Of a stretch of 64,000 nucleotides of DNA, positions 15,026-23,252 are shown in pieces (within the stretch, counting starts at the first letter, position 1; each line of letters opens with the position of its first letter). The stretch lies in NCBI GenBank assembly GCA_022775085.1, contig JALFJQ010000016.1, positions 1 through 64,000 of the forward strand. The letters are read 5' to 3'. The notes beneath the pieces were generated by a model. The model was not told the origin of the DNA, made no database searches, and saw only the letters and a list, made by a program, of their open reading frames with translations. This DNA is from Clostridiales bacterium. GTDB taxonomy: Bacteria; Bacillota; Clostridia; Oscillospirales; Oscillospiraceae. The position numbers and the translations under genes were made by a program.

Positions 15026-15994
15026 TTAGGCCTTGCCGTCGGAGCCCAGAACGTGGATGATCTTGTGAGCAACCATGTCCTTGACAGCCTGACGGGCGGG
15101 CTTCAGGTACTGGCGGGGATCGAAGTGATCGGGATGCTCGGCAAAATACTTGCGGATGTTGCCGGTCATAGCCAGACGGATGTCGGAGTCGATGTTGATC
15201 TTGCAGACAGCCAGCTTGGCAGCCTCACGCAGCTGATCCTCGGGGATACCGATGGCGTCGGGCATATTGCCGCCGTAGGTGTTGACCATCTTCACGAACT
15301 CCTGAGGCACAGAGGAGGAGCCATGCAGAACGATGGGGAAGCCGGGCAGGCGCTCGATAACGCCGTGCAGCACGTCGAAGCGCAGGGGAGGGGGAACCAG
15401 AATGCCGTCGGCATTGCGGGTGCACTGAGAAGCCTTGAACTTGTAAGCGCCGTGGCTGGTGCCGATGGCGATGGCCAGGGAGTCACAGCCGGTGCGGGAG
15501 ACGAACTCTTCGACTTCCTCGGGGCGGGTGTAGCTTTCCTTGCCGTGCTCAACAGCGACCTCGTCCTCAACGCCGGCCAGAGTGCCCAGCTCGGCCTCGA
15601 CCACGACACCGTGATCGTGGGCGTACTCAACGACCTTCTTGGTCAGGGCGATGTTCTCCTCGAAGGGCTTGGAGGAAGCGTCGATCATGACGGAGGTAAA
15701 GCCGCCGTCGATGCAGCTCTTGCACAGTTCGAAGGAATCGCCGTGGTCCAGGTGCAGAGCGATGGGGATCTGGGGATTCTCGATGACAGCGGCCTCAACC
15801 AGCTTCACCAGATAGGTGTGGTTGGCGTAGGCGCGGGCACCCTTGGAAACCTGCAGGATGACGGGGGAGTTCAGCTCACCGGCAGCTTCGGTGATGCCCT
15901 GAACGATTTCCATGTTGTTGACATTGAAAGCGCCGATGGCGTAGCCGCCGTCGTAGGCCTTCTTAAACATTTCCTTTGTAGTTACGAGAGGCAT
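15026..15994 (-). CDS. fba: Fructose-1,6-bisphosphate aldolase, class II
   Basis: This zinc aldolase splits fructose 1,6-bisphosphate into the two triose phosphates in glycolysis. The 322-residue protein begins MPLVTTKEMFKKAYDGGYAIGAFN and shows the metal-ligand segment IALHLDHGDSFE (residues ~80-91), AIGTSHGAYK and LHGSSSVPQEF. The start at 15994 follows AAAGGA; a longer frame to 16042 is not supported by a ribosome site. Promoter at 16048-16075, terminator at 14982-15008, so it is a single-gene unit. The close relatives tagatose-bisphosphate aldolases cannot be fully excluded. Confidence 0.95.
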   Translation of the reverse strand: MPLVTTKEMFKKAYDGGYAIGAFNVNNMEIVQGITEAAGELNSPVILQVSKGARAYANHTYLVKLVEAAVIENPQIPIALHLDHGDSFELCKSCIDGGFTSVMIDASSKPFEENIALTKKVVEYAHDHGVVVEAELGTLAGVEDEVAVEHGKESYTRPEEVEEFVSRTGCDSLAIAIGTSHGAYKFKASQCTRNADGILVPPPLRFDVLHGVIERLPGFPIVLHGSSSVPQEFVKMVNTYGGNMPDAIGIPEDQLREAAKLAVCKINIDSDIRLAMTGNIRKYFAEHPDHFDPRQYLKPARQAVKDMVAHKIIHVLGSDGKA

Positions 15995-16047
15995 TGGTAT
16001 CAATCCTTTCTTTTGTCGCAGGCCTTGCGCCTGCCGTTTCACAGTTC

Positions 16048-16075
16048 ATTATATCACAATTTCCGCGTTTTTCAA
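16048..16075 (-). promoter_or_regulatory. fba promoter
   Basis: Minus strand TTGAAA (16070-16075), 16-base spacer, TATAAT (16048-16053), about 45 bases upstream of the fba RBS. Confidence 0.75.
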
Positions 16076-16084
16076 TACCAATCT

Positions 16085-16248
16085 TCATAGAATCACAACG
16101 GCTGTATGAATGCTGTCCTTGGTCCTGTTTTCAAAGGGCTTACTCAGTGAGCCTGTTGCGCCAGTTCCGCGGTTCCCAAAACGGGAAGCTGATCTACAGT
16201 TCCGTAACTGACTCATGCAAGTGCCGTGGGAGCTTGAAGTGATACTGA
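16085..16248 (+). ncRNA. Possible structured RNA (type unknown)
   Basis: Between fba and the triple-hairpin repeat lies ~160 bases of non-coding sequence with several short foldbacks: GTTCCC-AAAAC-GGGAAG (about 16174-16190), CAGTT-CCGT-AACTG (about 16197-16210) and ACTCAGTGAG. A weak TAGAAT box is at 16088-16093. Length and position would suit a small RNA such as 6S RNA, but I could not establish the 6S fold or any other known family by eye. The strand is a guess. Confidence 0.25.
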
Positions 16249-16407
16249 TTCTCTTTTAAAATGTTTAATCAATCCTGATTAAACATTTTATTAGAGAATC
16301 ATATGAGACGGGAATATGTGATTTTCTATTCCGAAAATCACATATTCGGCAACGCTATCAGGCGGTGCCTTCTCGATAAAAATCGAACATTTTTATCGAG
16401 AATTAGT
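16249..16407. repeat. 159-bp triple-hairpin repeat, copy 2
   Basis: Nearly identical to 10952-11110 over the full 159 bases and in the same orientation, with the same three foldbacks. It sits between the putative RNA and the kinase gene, and could terminate transcription from both sides. Confidence 0.9.
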
Positions 16408-16465
16408 ATGAGAAGTTGAAATCGCGAAATGTTACTTTTGCTCACACGCCTAACGTCTCAGTGCA

Positions 16466-17587
16466 TCACGCGTATTTGCTCACCACTGCTGCCATCTGCT
16501 CAAACTGCGCCTCCATGTCGGCTACCAGCTTGAACTGGGTGCGGCAGCGGTCAAGATTCTGCTCGGGATAGTGGATACGGAAATAGTGGTCGCCGTCTAA
16601 GTAGTCCGTCAGGAACCGGATGCCGCATTCCAGCGTCATGAGCCGGGCACCCCAAGGCAGGTATTCCAGTTCAGCCGGTGTCAGGCTGCCCCTGGCTCCC
16701 TCCAGAAAGCCCCGGGTGTAGACCTCGTACAGATCGATGTCAAAATTGACCTTGCTCAGGTCCTTCTCGTCCTCTGCGCTGTGGTTTGCACCGAAGCGGA
16801 TGGAGTCGCCGAAGTCGTTGATGGAAAGACCCGGCATGGTGGTGTCCAGATCGATGACGCAGATGCCCTCACGGGTGTCCCGGTCAATGAGGATGTTGTT
16901 GAGTTTGGTGTCGTTGTGGGTGACCCGCAGGGGCAGCTTGCCGCTGCGCAGCGCTTCCAGCGCCACGGAACAGTCCGCTTTCCGATCCAGCACGAACTGA
17001 ATCTCTTTCCGAATGTCCTTTGCCCTTCCCAGCTTGTCGGAAGCCAGCGCAGCTTCGAATTTGGCAAACCGATCCTCGGTGTTGTGGAAGTTCACGATGG
17101 TCTCGTGCAAGGTAGCGGCGGGATAGCCCTGCAGCAGGTACTGGAACCGGCCGAAGGCCCGGGCAGAGGCCTCGAACAGCTCAGGGGTGGCGGACTGGAA
17201 GCAGTCGGTATTTTCGATGAAAGGGGTCAGCCGCCAGACCTTCCCATTGGAATCGGTATAAAAGTCCTTGCCGTCTTTGGTTTTCACCAGTGACAGGGTC
17301 TCCCGCAGGGGATCGCCGCCGGCGGCGATCACTTTTTCCCTTAAATAAGAGGTAATTCCAATGAAATTTTCCATCAGCTCCTCCGGGTGGGGGAAGGCCG
17401 CGCTGCTCAGGCCCTGAAGAATGAATCGGACGGCGTCCCCCTCCTGGGGCTGGCAGATGACGCAAAAGGTGTCATTGATGTGTCCCTGCCCATATCGCAC
17501 CGCGCCCAGCAGGGTGGCGGGGAACTCGTAAGCCGCGAGAACCTCGGCAAGAATCGGGTCGTTCTGGGGAATGGAAATCTGTGACAT
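16466..17587 (-). CDS. nahK: N-acetylhexosamine 1-kinase-like (aminoglycoside phosphotransferase fold)
   Basis: The 373-residue protein belongs to the APH/choline-kinase fold. It resembles Bifidobacterium NahK along its length: YGQGHINDTF (residues ~32-41), LRVTHNDTKLNNILID (catalytic loop with Asp), VIDLDTTMPG, FGDSIRFGA, and TLECGIRFLTDYLDGD. NahK phosphorylates GlcNAc/GalNAc at C1 for salvage of lacto-N-biose or galacto-N-biose. It is divergent from a sugar ABC transporter, which fits such salvage; no phosphorylase or epimerase is in the window. Promoter TTGCAT-N17-TATACT at 17688-17716. Confidence 0.85.
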   Translation of the reverse strand: MSQISIPQNDPILAEVLAAYEFPATLLGAVRYGQGHINDTFCVICQPQEGDAVRFILQGLSSAAFPHPEELMENFIGITSYLREKVIAAGGDPLRETLSLVKTKDGKDFYTDSNGKVWRLTPFIENTDCFQSATPELFEASARAFGRFQYLLQGYPAATLHETIVNFHNTEDRFAKFEAALASDKLGRAKDIRKEIQFVLDRKADCSVALEALRSGKLPLRVTHNDTKLNNILIDRDTREGICVIDLDTTMPGLSINDFGDSIRFGANHSAEDEKDLSKVNFDIDLYEVYTRGFLEGARGSLTPAELEYLPWGARLMTLECGIRFLTDYLDGDHYFRIHYPEQNLDRCRTQFKLVADMEAQFEQMAAVVSKYA

Positions 17588-17982
17588 GGCTGGCTCCCTC
17601 CTATAATTCGGGTCGGTTTAACGGAAATCCGCACATAAATAGTTGATTTATGCAAATTTCAGTTATTTCCCGCCCCATTTTTTCTTCAGTATAGCACAGG
17701 GAATCTCATGATGCAACAATTTTTCGTATGAAAATACGACTTTTCTGATTTGGGAAATTGTACAATTTGAAGACGTGTGAATTGTTGAATCATCCAATTT
17801 TGTGTAATTCGTCGAAAACCGGCGGATATTTCCGCGAAATTACATTGACTTATCCTTTTTTTGCTGTATACTAATAGCAGATACCACTTGTCATGCAAAA
17901 TGGCAAACGCATCTGTAACGATTGGCTTTTCCAGCGCTCAGCGCTGTGGATTGCATATACCAATACAAATGGAGGACATAAG
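17588..17982. promoter_or_regulatory. Divergent control region of kinase and sugar transporter
   Basis: Holds a minus-strand promoter for the kinase (TTGCAT 17711-17716, TATACT 17688-17693) and a plus-strand promoter for the transporter (TTGACT 17845-17850, 16-base spacer, TATACT 17867-17872). Between them lie a perfect 14-bp palindrome AAATTGTACAATTT (17755-17768) and a foldback CGTAT-GAAA-ATACG (17724-17737), both candidate operators. No regulator gene is adjacent. Confidence 0.7.
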
Positions 17983-19272
17983 ATGAAGAAGATTATCGCT
18001 ATGCTGCTGGCTCTGGTCATGGTTCTGGGTCTGGCAGCCTGCGGCGGCTCCTCTGCCCCCGCTGCTACTGAGGCCCCCGCCGCTGCCGCTCCTGCTGCCA
18101 CCGAGGCCGCCGCTCCCGCCGCTTCCGGCGAGAAGACCACCGTCACCATGATCGCTGCCCAGTACGGTCCCAAGACCGGCGACTGGTGGGCTGACTTTGT
18201 TGCCAAGTTCAACGAGGCCAACCCTGGTGTTGAGCTGGTTGTTGACGTCGTTTCCTGGAACGACATCTACACCGTCGTCAATACCCGTATCGCCAACGGC
18301 CAGGCTCCCGACCTGCTGAACATCGACGTTTTCGCCGATTATCAGGCTGACGGCCTGCTGCTGCCCGCCGAGGAGTGGTGCTCCGCTGAGACCTACGCCA
18401 AGTTCTACCCCGCTTTCCTGGATCAGTCCGTGGTTGACGGCGTTGTCTGGGCCGTTCCCGACCTGGCTTCCGCCCGTGCCATGTACTACAACAAGGACAT
18501 CCTGGAGCAGGCTGGTGTCGCCGTTCCCACCACCTGGGAAGAGCTGACCGCCGCCTGTAAGACCATCAAGGAGAAGTGCCCTGACATCTACCCCTGGGGC
18601 ATTGATATGACCACCGATGAAGGCCAGGCTGCGTTTGCCTACTACACCTGGGGCAACGGCGGCGGCTTCGTGGATGACAATGGCGAGTGGATTCTGAACT
18701 CCGCCGAGAACGTGGCCGCTGTTGAGTACGCTGTGGGCCTGGTGAACGCCGGTCTGACCAACTCCGACCCCGCCAACAACACCCGTTACGACCTGCAGGA
18801 TCTGTTCTGCGCCGGCAAGCTGGCTATGATGATCGCCCCCAACGCCCTGTCCGCTCAGGCCGGTGAGGCTGGCGTCAACTATGGCTTCGCCGCCATCCCC
18901 AATAACTCCGGCACCTCCGTCTCCGCCGGCGTTATGGACCGCATCATGTGCTTCGACAATGGTCAGTCTGACGAGCAGATGGCCGCCATCACCGCTGTGG
19001 TTGATGCTTTCTACGACGATGAGCCCTACTCCGACTGGGTTCTGATGGAAGGCTTCCTGCCCGCCACCTCCGCCGGTGGCGAGGCCTGTGCCGCCGCTGA
19101 TCCCGCCATGGGCGCCTGGATCGACATCGTTGGCTCCGCTAAGTTCTACCCCACCGCCAAGGCTGAGTGGGCTGACGTCAAGCAGGGCGTTATCGATGTG
19201 GAGCAGCAGGCTCTGCTGGGCGGCAACGTTCAGGAGCTGCTGGATAACCTGCAGGCTGAGATCGCCGGTTAA
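17983..19272 (+). CDS. Sugar ABC transporter substrate-binding lipoprotein
   Basis: A 429-residue family 1 solute-binding protein. The signal peptide MKKIIAMLLALVMVLGLAAC ends in a lipobox (LAAC), followed by an Ala/Pro/Thr/Glu linker to residue ~45. The mature part has the features of sugar binders: WNDIYTVVNTRIANGQAPDLL, YYNKDILEQAGVAVPTTWEEL. ATG 17983 is preceded by GGAGG; an in-frame extension to 17893 lies before the RBS and is rejected. Two permease genes follow but no ATPase, as is common when a shared MsmK-type ATPase serves. Substrate probably an amino-sugar glycan, judged only from the kinase next door. Confidence 0.92.
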   Translation: MKKIIAMLLALVMVLGLAACGGSSAPAATEAPAAAAPAATEAAAPAASGEKTTVTMIAAQYGPKTGDWWADFVAKFNEANPGVELVVDVVSWNDIYTVVNTRIANGQAPDLLNIDVFADYQADGLLLPAEEWCSAETYAKFYPAFLDQSVVDGVVWAVPDLASARAMYYNKDILEQAGVAVPTTWEELTAACKTIKEKCPDIYPWGIDMTTDEGQAAFAYYTWGNGGGFVDDNGEWILNSAENVAAVEYAVGLVNAGLTNSDPANNTRYDLQDLFCAGKLAMMIAPNALSAQAGEAGVNYGFAAIPNNSGTSVSAGVMDRIMCFDNGQSDEQMAAITAVVDAFYDDEPYSDWVLMEGFLPATSAGGEACAAADPAMGAWIDIVGSAKFYPTAKAEWADVKQGVIDVEQQALLGGNVQELLDNLQAEIAG

Positions 19273-19457
19273 TCTTCGGATACCTGCAAATCACGGCATG
19301 ATCTAGCATAAGAGGTGGGCCGGGCGTTTGGCCCGGCCCACTTTGATTGCAGCCTCTTTCAAAGTGTTGCAAGGAAAGGCCGCATTTTGAAAGTGGCTGC
19401 ACATTTTCCCGCCGCTTATCCCCCGCGCATTTCTAAAGAAACAGGGAGGTACAAAAC

Positions 19458-20351
19458 GTGAAACAAAAAAGGCCTTATACGCTTCTGAATAAGGCGGAGC
19501 CCTACCTTTGGATTCTGCCCAGTGTCATTCTGATGGCGATTTTCATCATCGTGCCCATCGGCTTTGTATTCCGCATGGCTTTCAGCCAGGTCACCAAGGC
19601 CGGACTCGTGAAGGGCTTCTGCGGCTTCGATAACTTTGCGAAGGTTCTGAAAAGTGCCAAATTCGGCATGGTTCTGAAAAACACCATCATCTGGACCATT
19701 ATGGTTGTGGTGCTGTCCACGGTTTTGGGCTTCATTCTGGCGCTGATTCTGAACAACGAGTTCAAGGGCCGCAAGATCGCCCGTGCCATCGTGGTATTCC
19801 CCTGGGCTACCACCCTGGTCATTCAGGCTTCCGCCTGGAAGTTCATCATCAACACCGACTACGGCGCACTGAACACATTGCTGAAATCTCTCGGCATTAT
19901 CCAGCAGAATGTGAACTGGACCCCCACTCCCGAGGCCTTCTTCGCCTGGGAGATTGCCTGTGGTATCTTCGTCACCATTCCCTTCGTCTGCTTCACCGCC
20001 CTCAGTGGTCTACAGAGCATTGATTCCAGCTACTATGAGGCCGCGACTGTTGACGGCGCCAGCTACTGGCAGAAACTCTTCAACATCACCCTGCCTCTGG
20101 TCAAGCCCAGCCTGACCGTAGCTACGGTGCTGAACATCATCTACGTGTTCAATTCCTTCCCCATCGTCTGGACCATCACCAAGGGCGACCCCGCCAGCCG
20201 CACCGACACACTGGTTACTTACCTCTATAAGCTGGCCTTCTACAACGGCAAGCAGGGCGAAGCCGCCGCCGTTTCCGTCATCGGCTTCCTGATTCTGCTG
20301 GTCTGTGCCAGCTTCTACATGGTTTCCACCCTGAAGAAAGGAGATGAATGA
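19458..20351 (+). CDS. Sugar ABC transporter permease (MalF/UgpA type)
   Basis: The 297-residue inner-membrane protein has six hydrophobic segments and the EAA loop YYEAATVDGASYWQKLFNITLP (about residues 195-216) that docks the ATPase. It starts with GTG at 19458, with GGGAGG about ten bases upstream. It overlaps the second permease by four bases (ATGA at 20348-20351). The 185-base gap after the binding-protein gene holds only a GC-rich hairpin around 19310-19342 (GGGCCGGGC..GCCCGGCCC), which could reduce read-through and give more lipoprotein than permease. Confidence 0.92.
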   Translation: MKQKRPYTLLNKAEPYLWILPSVILMAIFIIVPIGFVFRMAFSQVTKAGLVKGFCGFDNFAKVLKSAKFGMVLKNTIIWTIMVVVLSTVLGFILALILNNEFKGRKIARAIVVFPWATTLVIQASAWKFIINTDYGALNTLLKSLGIIQQNVNWTPTPEAFFAWEIACGIFVTIPFVCFTALSGLQSIDSSYYEAATVDGASYWQKLFNITLPLVKPSLTVATVLNIIYVFNSFPIVWTITKGDPASRTDTLVTYLYKLAFYNGKQGEAAAVSVIGFLILLVCASFYMVSTLKKGDE

Positions 20352-21205
20352 TTATGGCTGACAACGTTCGCGTAAACTATGGCAAACTGCTGAGCCGCAT
20401 CCTGCTGTATTTCGCGGTGGCCCTCATCTGCCTGTTCATTCTGTATCCCTACTTCGTCATGGTCTGCACTGCCCTGAAGAGCCGGTCCGAGATTTTTGCC
20501 ATGAACGGCACCATCTTCCCCATTGATGTCATGTGGTCCAACTTCATTGACATCTGGCAGAAGGCTCCCATGGCCCGGTATATGCTCAACTCCATCATCA
20601 TCGCCGCCGGCTCCACGGCCATTGCCATGGTCTGTGGCATTCCCGCGGCATATGCTCTGGCCCGTATGAAGTTCAAAGGTCAGACTGCTTTCCTGGGCTT
20701 CATTATCGTGTCTCAGATGTTTGCTCCTGTGGTTCTGCTGATCGGCATTTACAAGGTCATGCAGGTTCTGGGCCTGACGAACTCTCTGCTGGGTCTCATT
20801 TTCATCAACGCCGCTTTTAACCAGGCCTTCACCATCTGGCTGCTGCGGGGCACTTTCCTGTCCATCTCCGCCGAGATGGAGCAGGCTGCCACCATCGACG
20901 GCTGCAACCGCATTCAAGCGATGATGAAGATTCTGCTGCCCGTTGCCGCCCCCGGCATCGTCACCACCCTGATTTTTATCTTCATCAACGCCTGGAACGA
21001 GTACACCGTGGCGCTGTGTCTGATCTCCACCGAGACCATTAAGCCTCTGACCGTCGGTATCAACATCTTCAACGGCTACAACATGATCGAGTGGCAGTAT
21101 CTGTTTGCCGCGTCCATCTTCGCCATTGTCCCCGTGGTCATCCTCTTCATGTCCATTGAGAAGAATCTGACCAGCGGCCTCACCGCCGGCGGCGTCAAGG
21201 GCTAA
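20348..21205 (+). CDS. Sugar ABC transporter permease (MalG type)
   Basis: The partner permease, 285 residues, six hydrophobic segments, with the EAA loop EMEQAATIDGCNRIQAMMKI (about residues 177-196). The ATG at 20348 overlaps the previous stop; a second ATG at 20354 is better spaced from AAAGGAG and may be the true start. Followed by a strong terminator at 21218-21256, which closes the transporter operon. Confidence 0.92.
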   Translation: MIMADNVRVNYGKLLSRILLYFAVALICLFILYPYFVMVCTALKSRSEIFAMNGTIFPIDVMWSNFIDIWQKAPMARYMLNSIIIAAGSTAIAMVCGIPAAYALARMKFKGQTAFLGFIIVSQMFAPVVLLIGIYKVMQVLGLTNSLLGLIFINAAFNQAFTIWLLRGTFLSISAEMEQAATIDGCNRIQAMMKILLPVAAPGIVTTLIFIFINAWNEYTVALCLISTETIKPLTVGINIFNGYNMIEWQYLFAASIFAIVPVVILFMSIEKNLTSGLTAGGVKG

Positions 21206-21217
21206 GTCCAAGCAATC

Positions 21218-21256
21218 CCGGCGGATTCCCGTTTTTGCGGAATCCGCCGGATTTTT
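21218..21256 (+). terminator. Terminator of the sugar transporter operon
   Basis: Stem CCGGCGGATTCC (21218-21229) with GGAATCCGCCGG (21239-21250), then ATTTTT. Confidence 0.9.
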
Positions 21257-21266
21257 CCATTTGAGC

Positions 21267-21295
21267 GTGACATTTTCCGAAAACCGTGGTATTAT
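21267..21295 (+). promoter_or_regulatory. Promoter of the hydroxy-acid oxidase gene
   Basis: GTGACA (21267-21272), 17-base spacer, TATTAT (21290-21295). The repeat at 21302-21419 begins six bases later and so makes up most of the 5' leader. Confidence 0.65.
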
Positions 21296-21301
21296 ACTCT
21301 C

Positions 21302-21419
21302 GGCTCCCCCTTTGGGGGAGCAGTCAGCACAAGCTGACTGAGGGGGTGTCTCCCAATACGATGGGACACCTCATCCGTCTTCGCTTCGCGAATCCACCTT
21401 CCCCAAAGGGGAAGGCAAG
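21302..21419. repeat. GGCTCCCCC repeat in the oxidase leader
   Basis: Begins GGCTCCCCCTTTGGGGGAGC and ends CCTTCCCCAAAGGGGAAGGC, with inner short foldbacks. Relatives at 34812-34927, 37862-37986, 44812-44934 (inverted) and 49659-49787. Confidence 0.85.
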
Positions 21420-21438
21420 AATACAGGAGGAAATATCA

Positions 21439-22461
21439 ATGACCTATCAGGAAGTTCTCAGCAATGCCCGGGAGGCAATGAGCAAGAACTGCAAGGCCTG
21501 TCCCGTGTGCAACGGCAGAGCCTGCACCAACCATGTTCCCGGCCCCGGCGCCAAGGGCATTGGCGACACCGCTATCCGCAACTTTGACAAGTGGCAGGAG
21601 ATCCGTGTCAACATGGACACCATCTGCGAGGGCGGCGAACCAGATACCTCTTTGGAGCTTTTCGGCAAGCACTTCCGTTTCCCCTTCTTCGCCGGCCCCG
21701 TAGGCGCGGTGACCATGCACTATTCCGATAAGTACGACGACATGGCCTACAACAACATCCTCGTCAAGGCCTGCGCCGAAAACGGCATCGCCGCTTTCAC
21801 AGGTGACGGTCTGAACGCCACCGTCATGAAGGTTGCCTGTGAAGCCATCGCCGCTTCCGATGGCATGGGTGTGCCTACCGTCAAGCCCTGGAATCAGGAG
21901 ACCATTGCCGAGAAGATGACCATGGTCAAGGCCTCCGACAGCTTCGCCGTGGCCATGGACATCGACGCCGCAGGTCTGCCCTTTCTGAAGGGCATGAATC
22001 CCCCCGCCGGCAGCAAGACCGTGGAGCAGCTTTCCGAGATTGCCAAGATGGCAGGCAAGCCCTTCATCATCAAGGGCGTCATGACTGTCAAAGGCGCTCT
22101 GAAGGCCAAGGAGGCCGGTGCCGCCGCCATTGTGGTCAGCAACCACGGCGGACGTGTCCTCGACCAGTGCCCCGCTACCGCCGAGGTCCTGCCCGGTATT
22201 GTGGACGCCCTGAAAGGCAGCGGCGTCAAGGTGCTGGTGGACGGCGGCATCCGCAGCGGTGTGGACGTGTTCAAGGCCCTGGCCCTGGGCGCGGACGCGG
22301 TGATCATCGCCCGGCCCTTCGTTTCCGCGGTCTATGGCGGTGCGGAAGAAGGCGTGAAGCTGTACATCGACAAGATCGGCGGCGAGCTGGCGGACACCAT
22401 GTCCATGTGCGGTGCCAAGACCCTGACGGACATCACCCGCGACATGATCTTTGTGAAATAA
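21439..22461 (+). CDS. FMN-dependent alpha-hydroxy-acid oxidase/dehydrogenase
   Basis: A 340-residue TIM-barrel flavoprotein of the glycolate/lactate oxidase superfamily. The catalytic segment AIVVSNHGGRVLDQCPAT (residues ~231-248) with His as base and Arg for the carboxylate, and VLVDGGIRSGVDVFKAL for FMN phosphate, are present. Unusually for the family, the N-terminus carries a Cys cluster, CKACPVCNGRAC (residues ~15-26). ATG 21439 follows AGGAGG. The substrate is probably a 2-hydroxy acid such as lactate, but this cannot be told from sequence. Confidence 0.88.
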   Translation: MTYQEVLSNAREAMSKNCKACPVCNGRACTNHVPGPGAKGIGDTAIRNFDKWQEIRVNMDTICEGGEPDTSLELFGKHFRFPFFAGPVGAVTMHYSDKYDDMAYNNILVKACAENGIAAFTGDGLNATVMKVACEAIAASDGMGVPTVKPWNQETIAEKMTMVKASDSFAVAMDIDAAGLPFLKGMNPPAGSKTVEQLSEIAKMAGKPFIIKGVMTVKGALKAKEAGAAAIVVSNHGGRVLDQCPATAEVLPGIVDALKGSGVKVLVDGGIRSGVDVFKALALGADAVIIARPFVSAVYGGAEEGVKLYIDKIGGELADTMSMCGAKTLTDITRDMIFVK

Positions 22462-22500
22462 TTCTTTATTTCTCTGGACGGCACTCACACCGCCCACAAC

Positions 22501-22533
22501 GGGAAGCATGATTTGCCATGCTTCCCGTTTTTT
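22501..22533 (+). terminator. Terminator after the oxidase gene
   Basis: Stem GGGAAGCATG (22501-22510) with CATGCTTCCC (22517-22526), followed by six T. Confidence 0.9.
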
Positions 22534-22624
22534 ATGCGTTTTGCGCATATTGCATAATGTGAACAATTTATGAATGATAATTTTGTCACATGCTACAAAT
22601 CTTTTCGTTCGGGGACATTTGTAC

Positions 22625-22653
22625 TTCACAAACGGACATCATCGATGTATAAT
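22625..22653 (+). promoter_or_regulatory. Promoter of the hypothetical-cstA pair
   Basis: TTCACA (22625-22630), 17-base spacer, TATAAT (22648-22653), 57 bases before the first ATG. Confidence 0.75.
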
Positions 22654-22709
22654 GACGCCGTTATCACGCCTGTGCCAAAATTCGACGCAAAAAGCAGAGA
22701 GGAACGCCT

Positions 22710-23252
22710 ATGGAAATCGACCTGGAACAGCGGCTGAATAAGCTGCTGGATGCCTATTCTCACCTGTATGATATTGACCGTGACGTGTGCGTAGAGGACA
22801 CGGTATACCCCGCCATGGCCACCTATTATCTGCGGGATGAGAATTATCTGATTTCCAGGCAGCACGTCCTGTCGGCAGTGGAGCAACACGAATATCTGTA
22901 CTTTCTGCTGGCCGACCATCTTTGTGCCGATGACCTGCAAGCGCACATTGACCGCACCAAAGCGGCAGGCCTTGCACTGGTTCATCCCCACAAGGAGCAT
23001 ATGTTTTCCAACGTCGGATTGGTGGTGCTGGCGAACACCATTGCCCCGGAGGCGAAGAAGCTCATTAAGCGCACCCACTTCCGGAAGAACTATCTGCTGA
23101 GCCTCCACGGCTGGACGGAGTATCAGTTGGCAGCTATGGAAACATCCACCAATTACTTCTTTTCCAACCCAGCCGGGAAGGAAGTCCGGAAGAATCTGGA
23201 GAGCAATTTCGCTCCCAGAGAACCTAAGAAGGGAGTAAACAAAAAAGTATGA
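22710..23252 (+). CDS. Hypothetical protein translationally coupled to cstA
   Basis: A soluble 180-residue protein, no signal peptide or membrane helix, starting MEIDLEQRLNKLLDAYSHLYDI and rich in Tyr and His. It has an AGAGAGG ribosome site. Its stop overlaps the cstA start as ATGA (23249-23252), so it should be made in proportion to the transporter and may regulate or assist it. I do not recognise the family. Confidence 0.85.
   Translation: MEIDLEQRLNKLLDAYSHLYDIDRDVCVEDTVYPAMATYYLRDENYLISRQHVLSAVEQHEYLYFLLADHLCADDLQAHIDRTKAAGLALVHPHKEHMFSNVGLVVLANTIAPEAKKLIKRTHFRKNYLLSLHGWTEYQLAAMETSTNYFFSNPAGKEVRKNLESNFAPREPKKGVNKKV

Noticed and set aside
17893-17982. N-terminal extension of the sugar-binding lipoprotein
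   Set aside because: It would put a non-signal sequence before the clear lipoprotein signal peptide; GGAGG lies directly before 17983.
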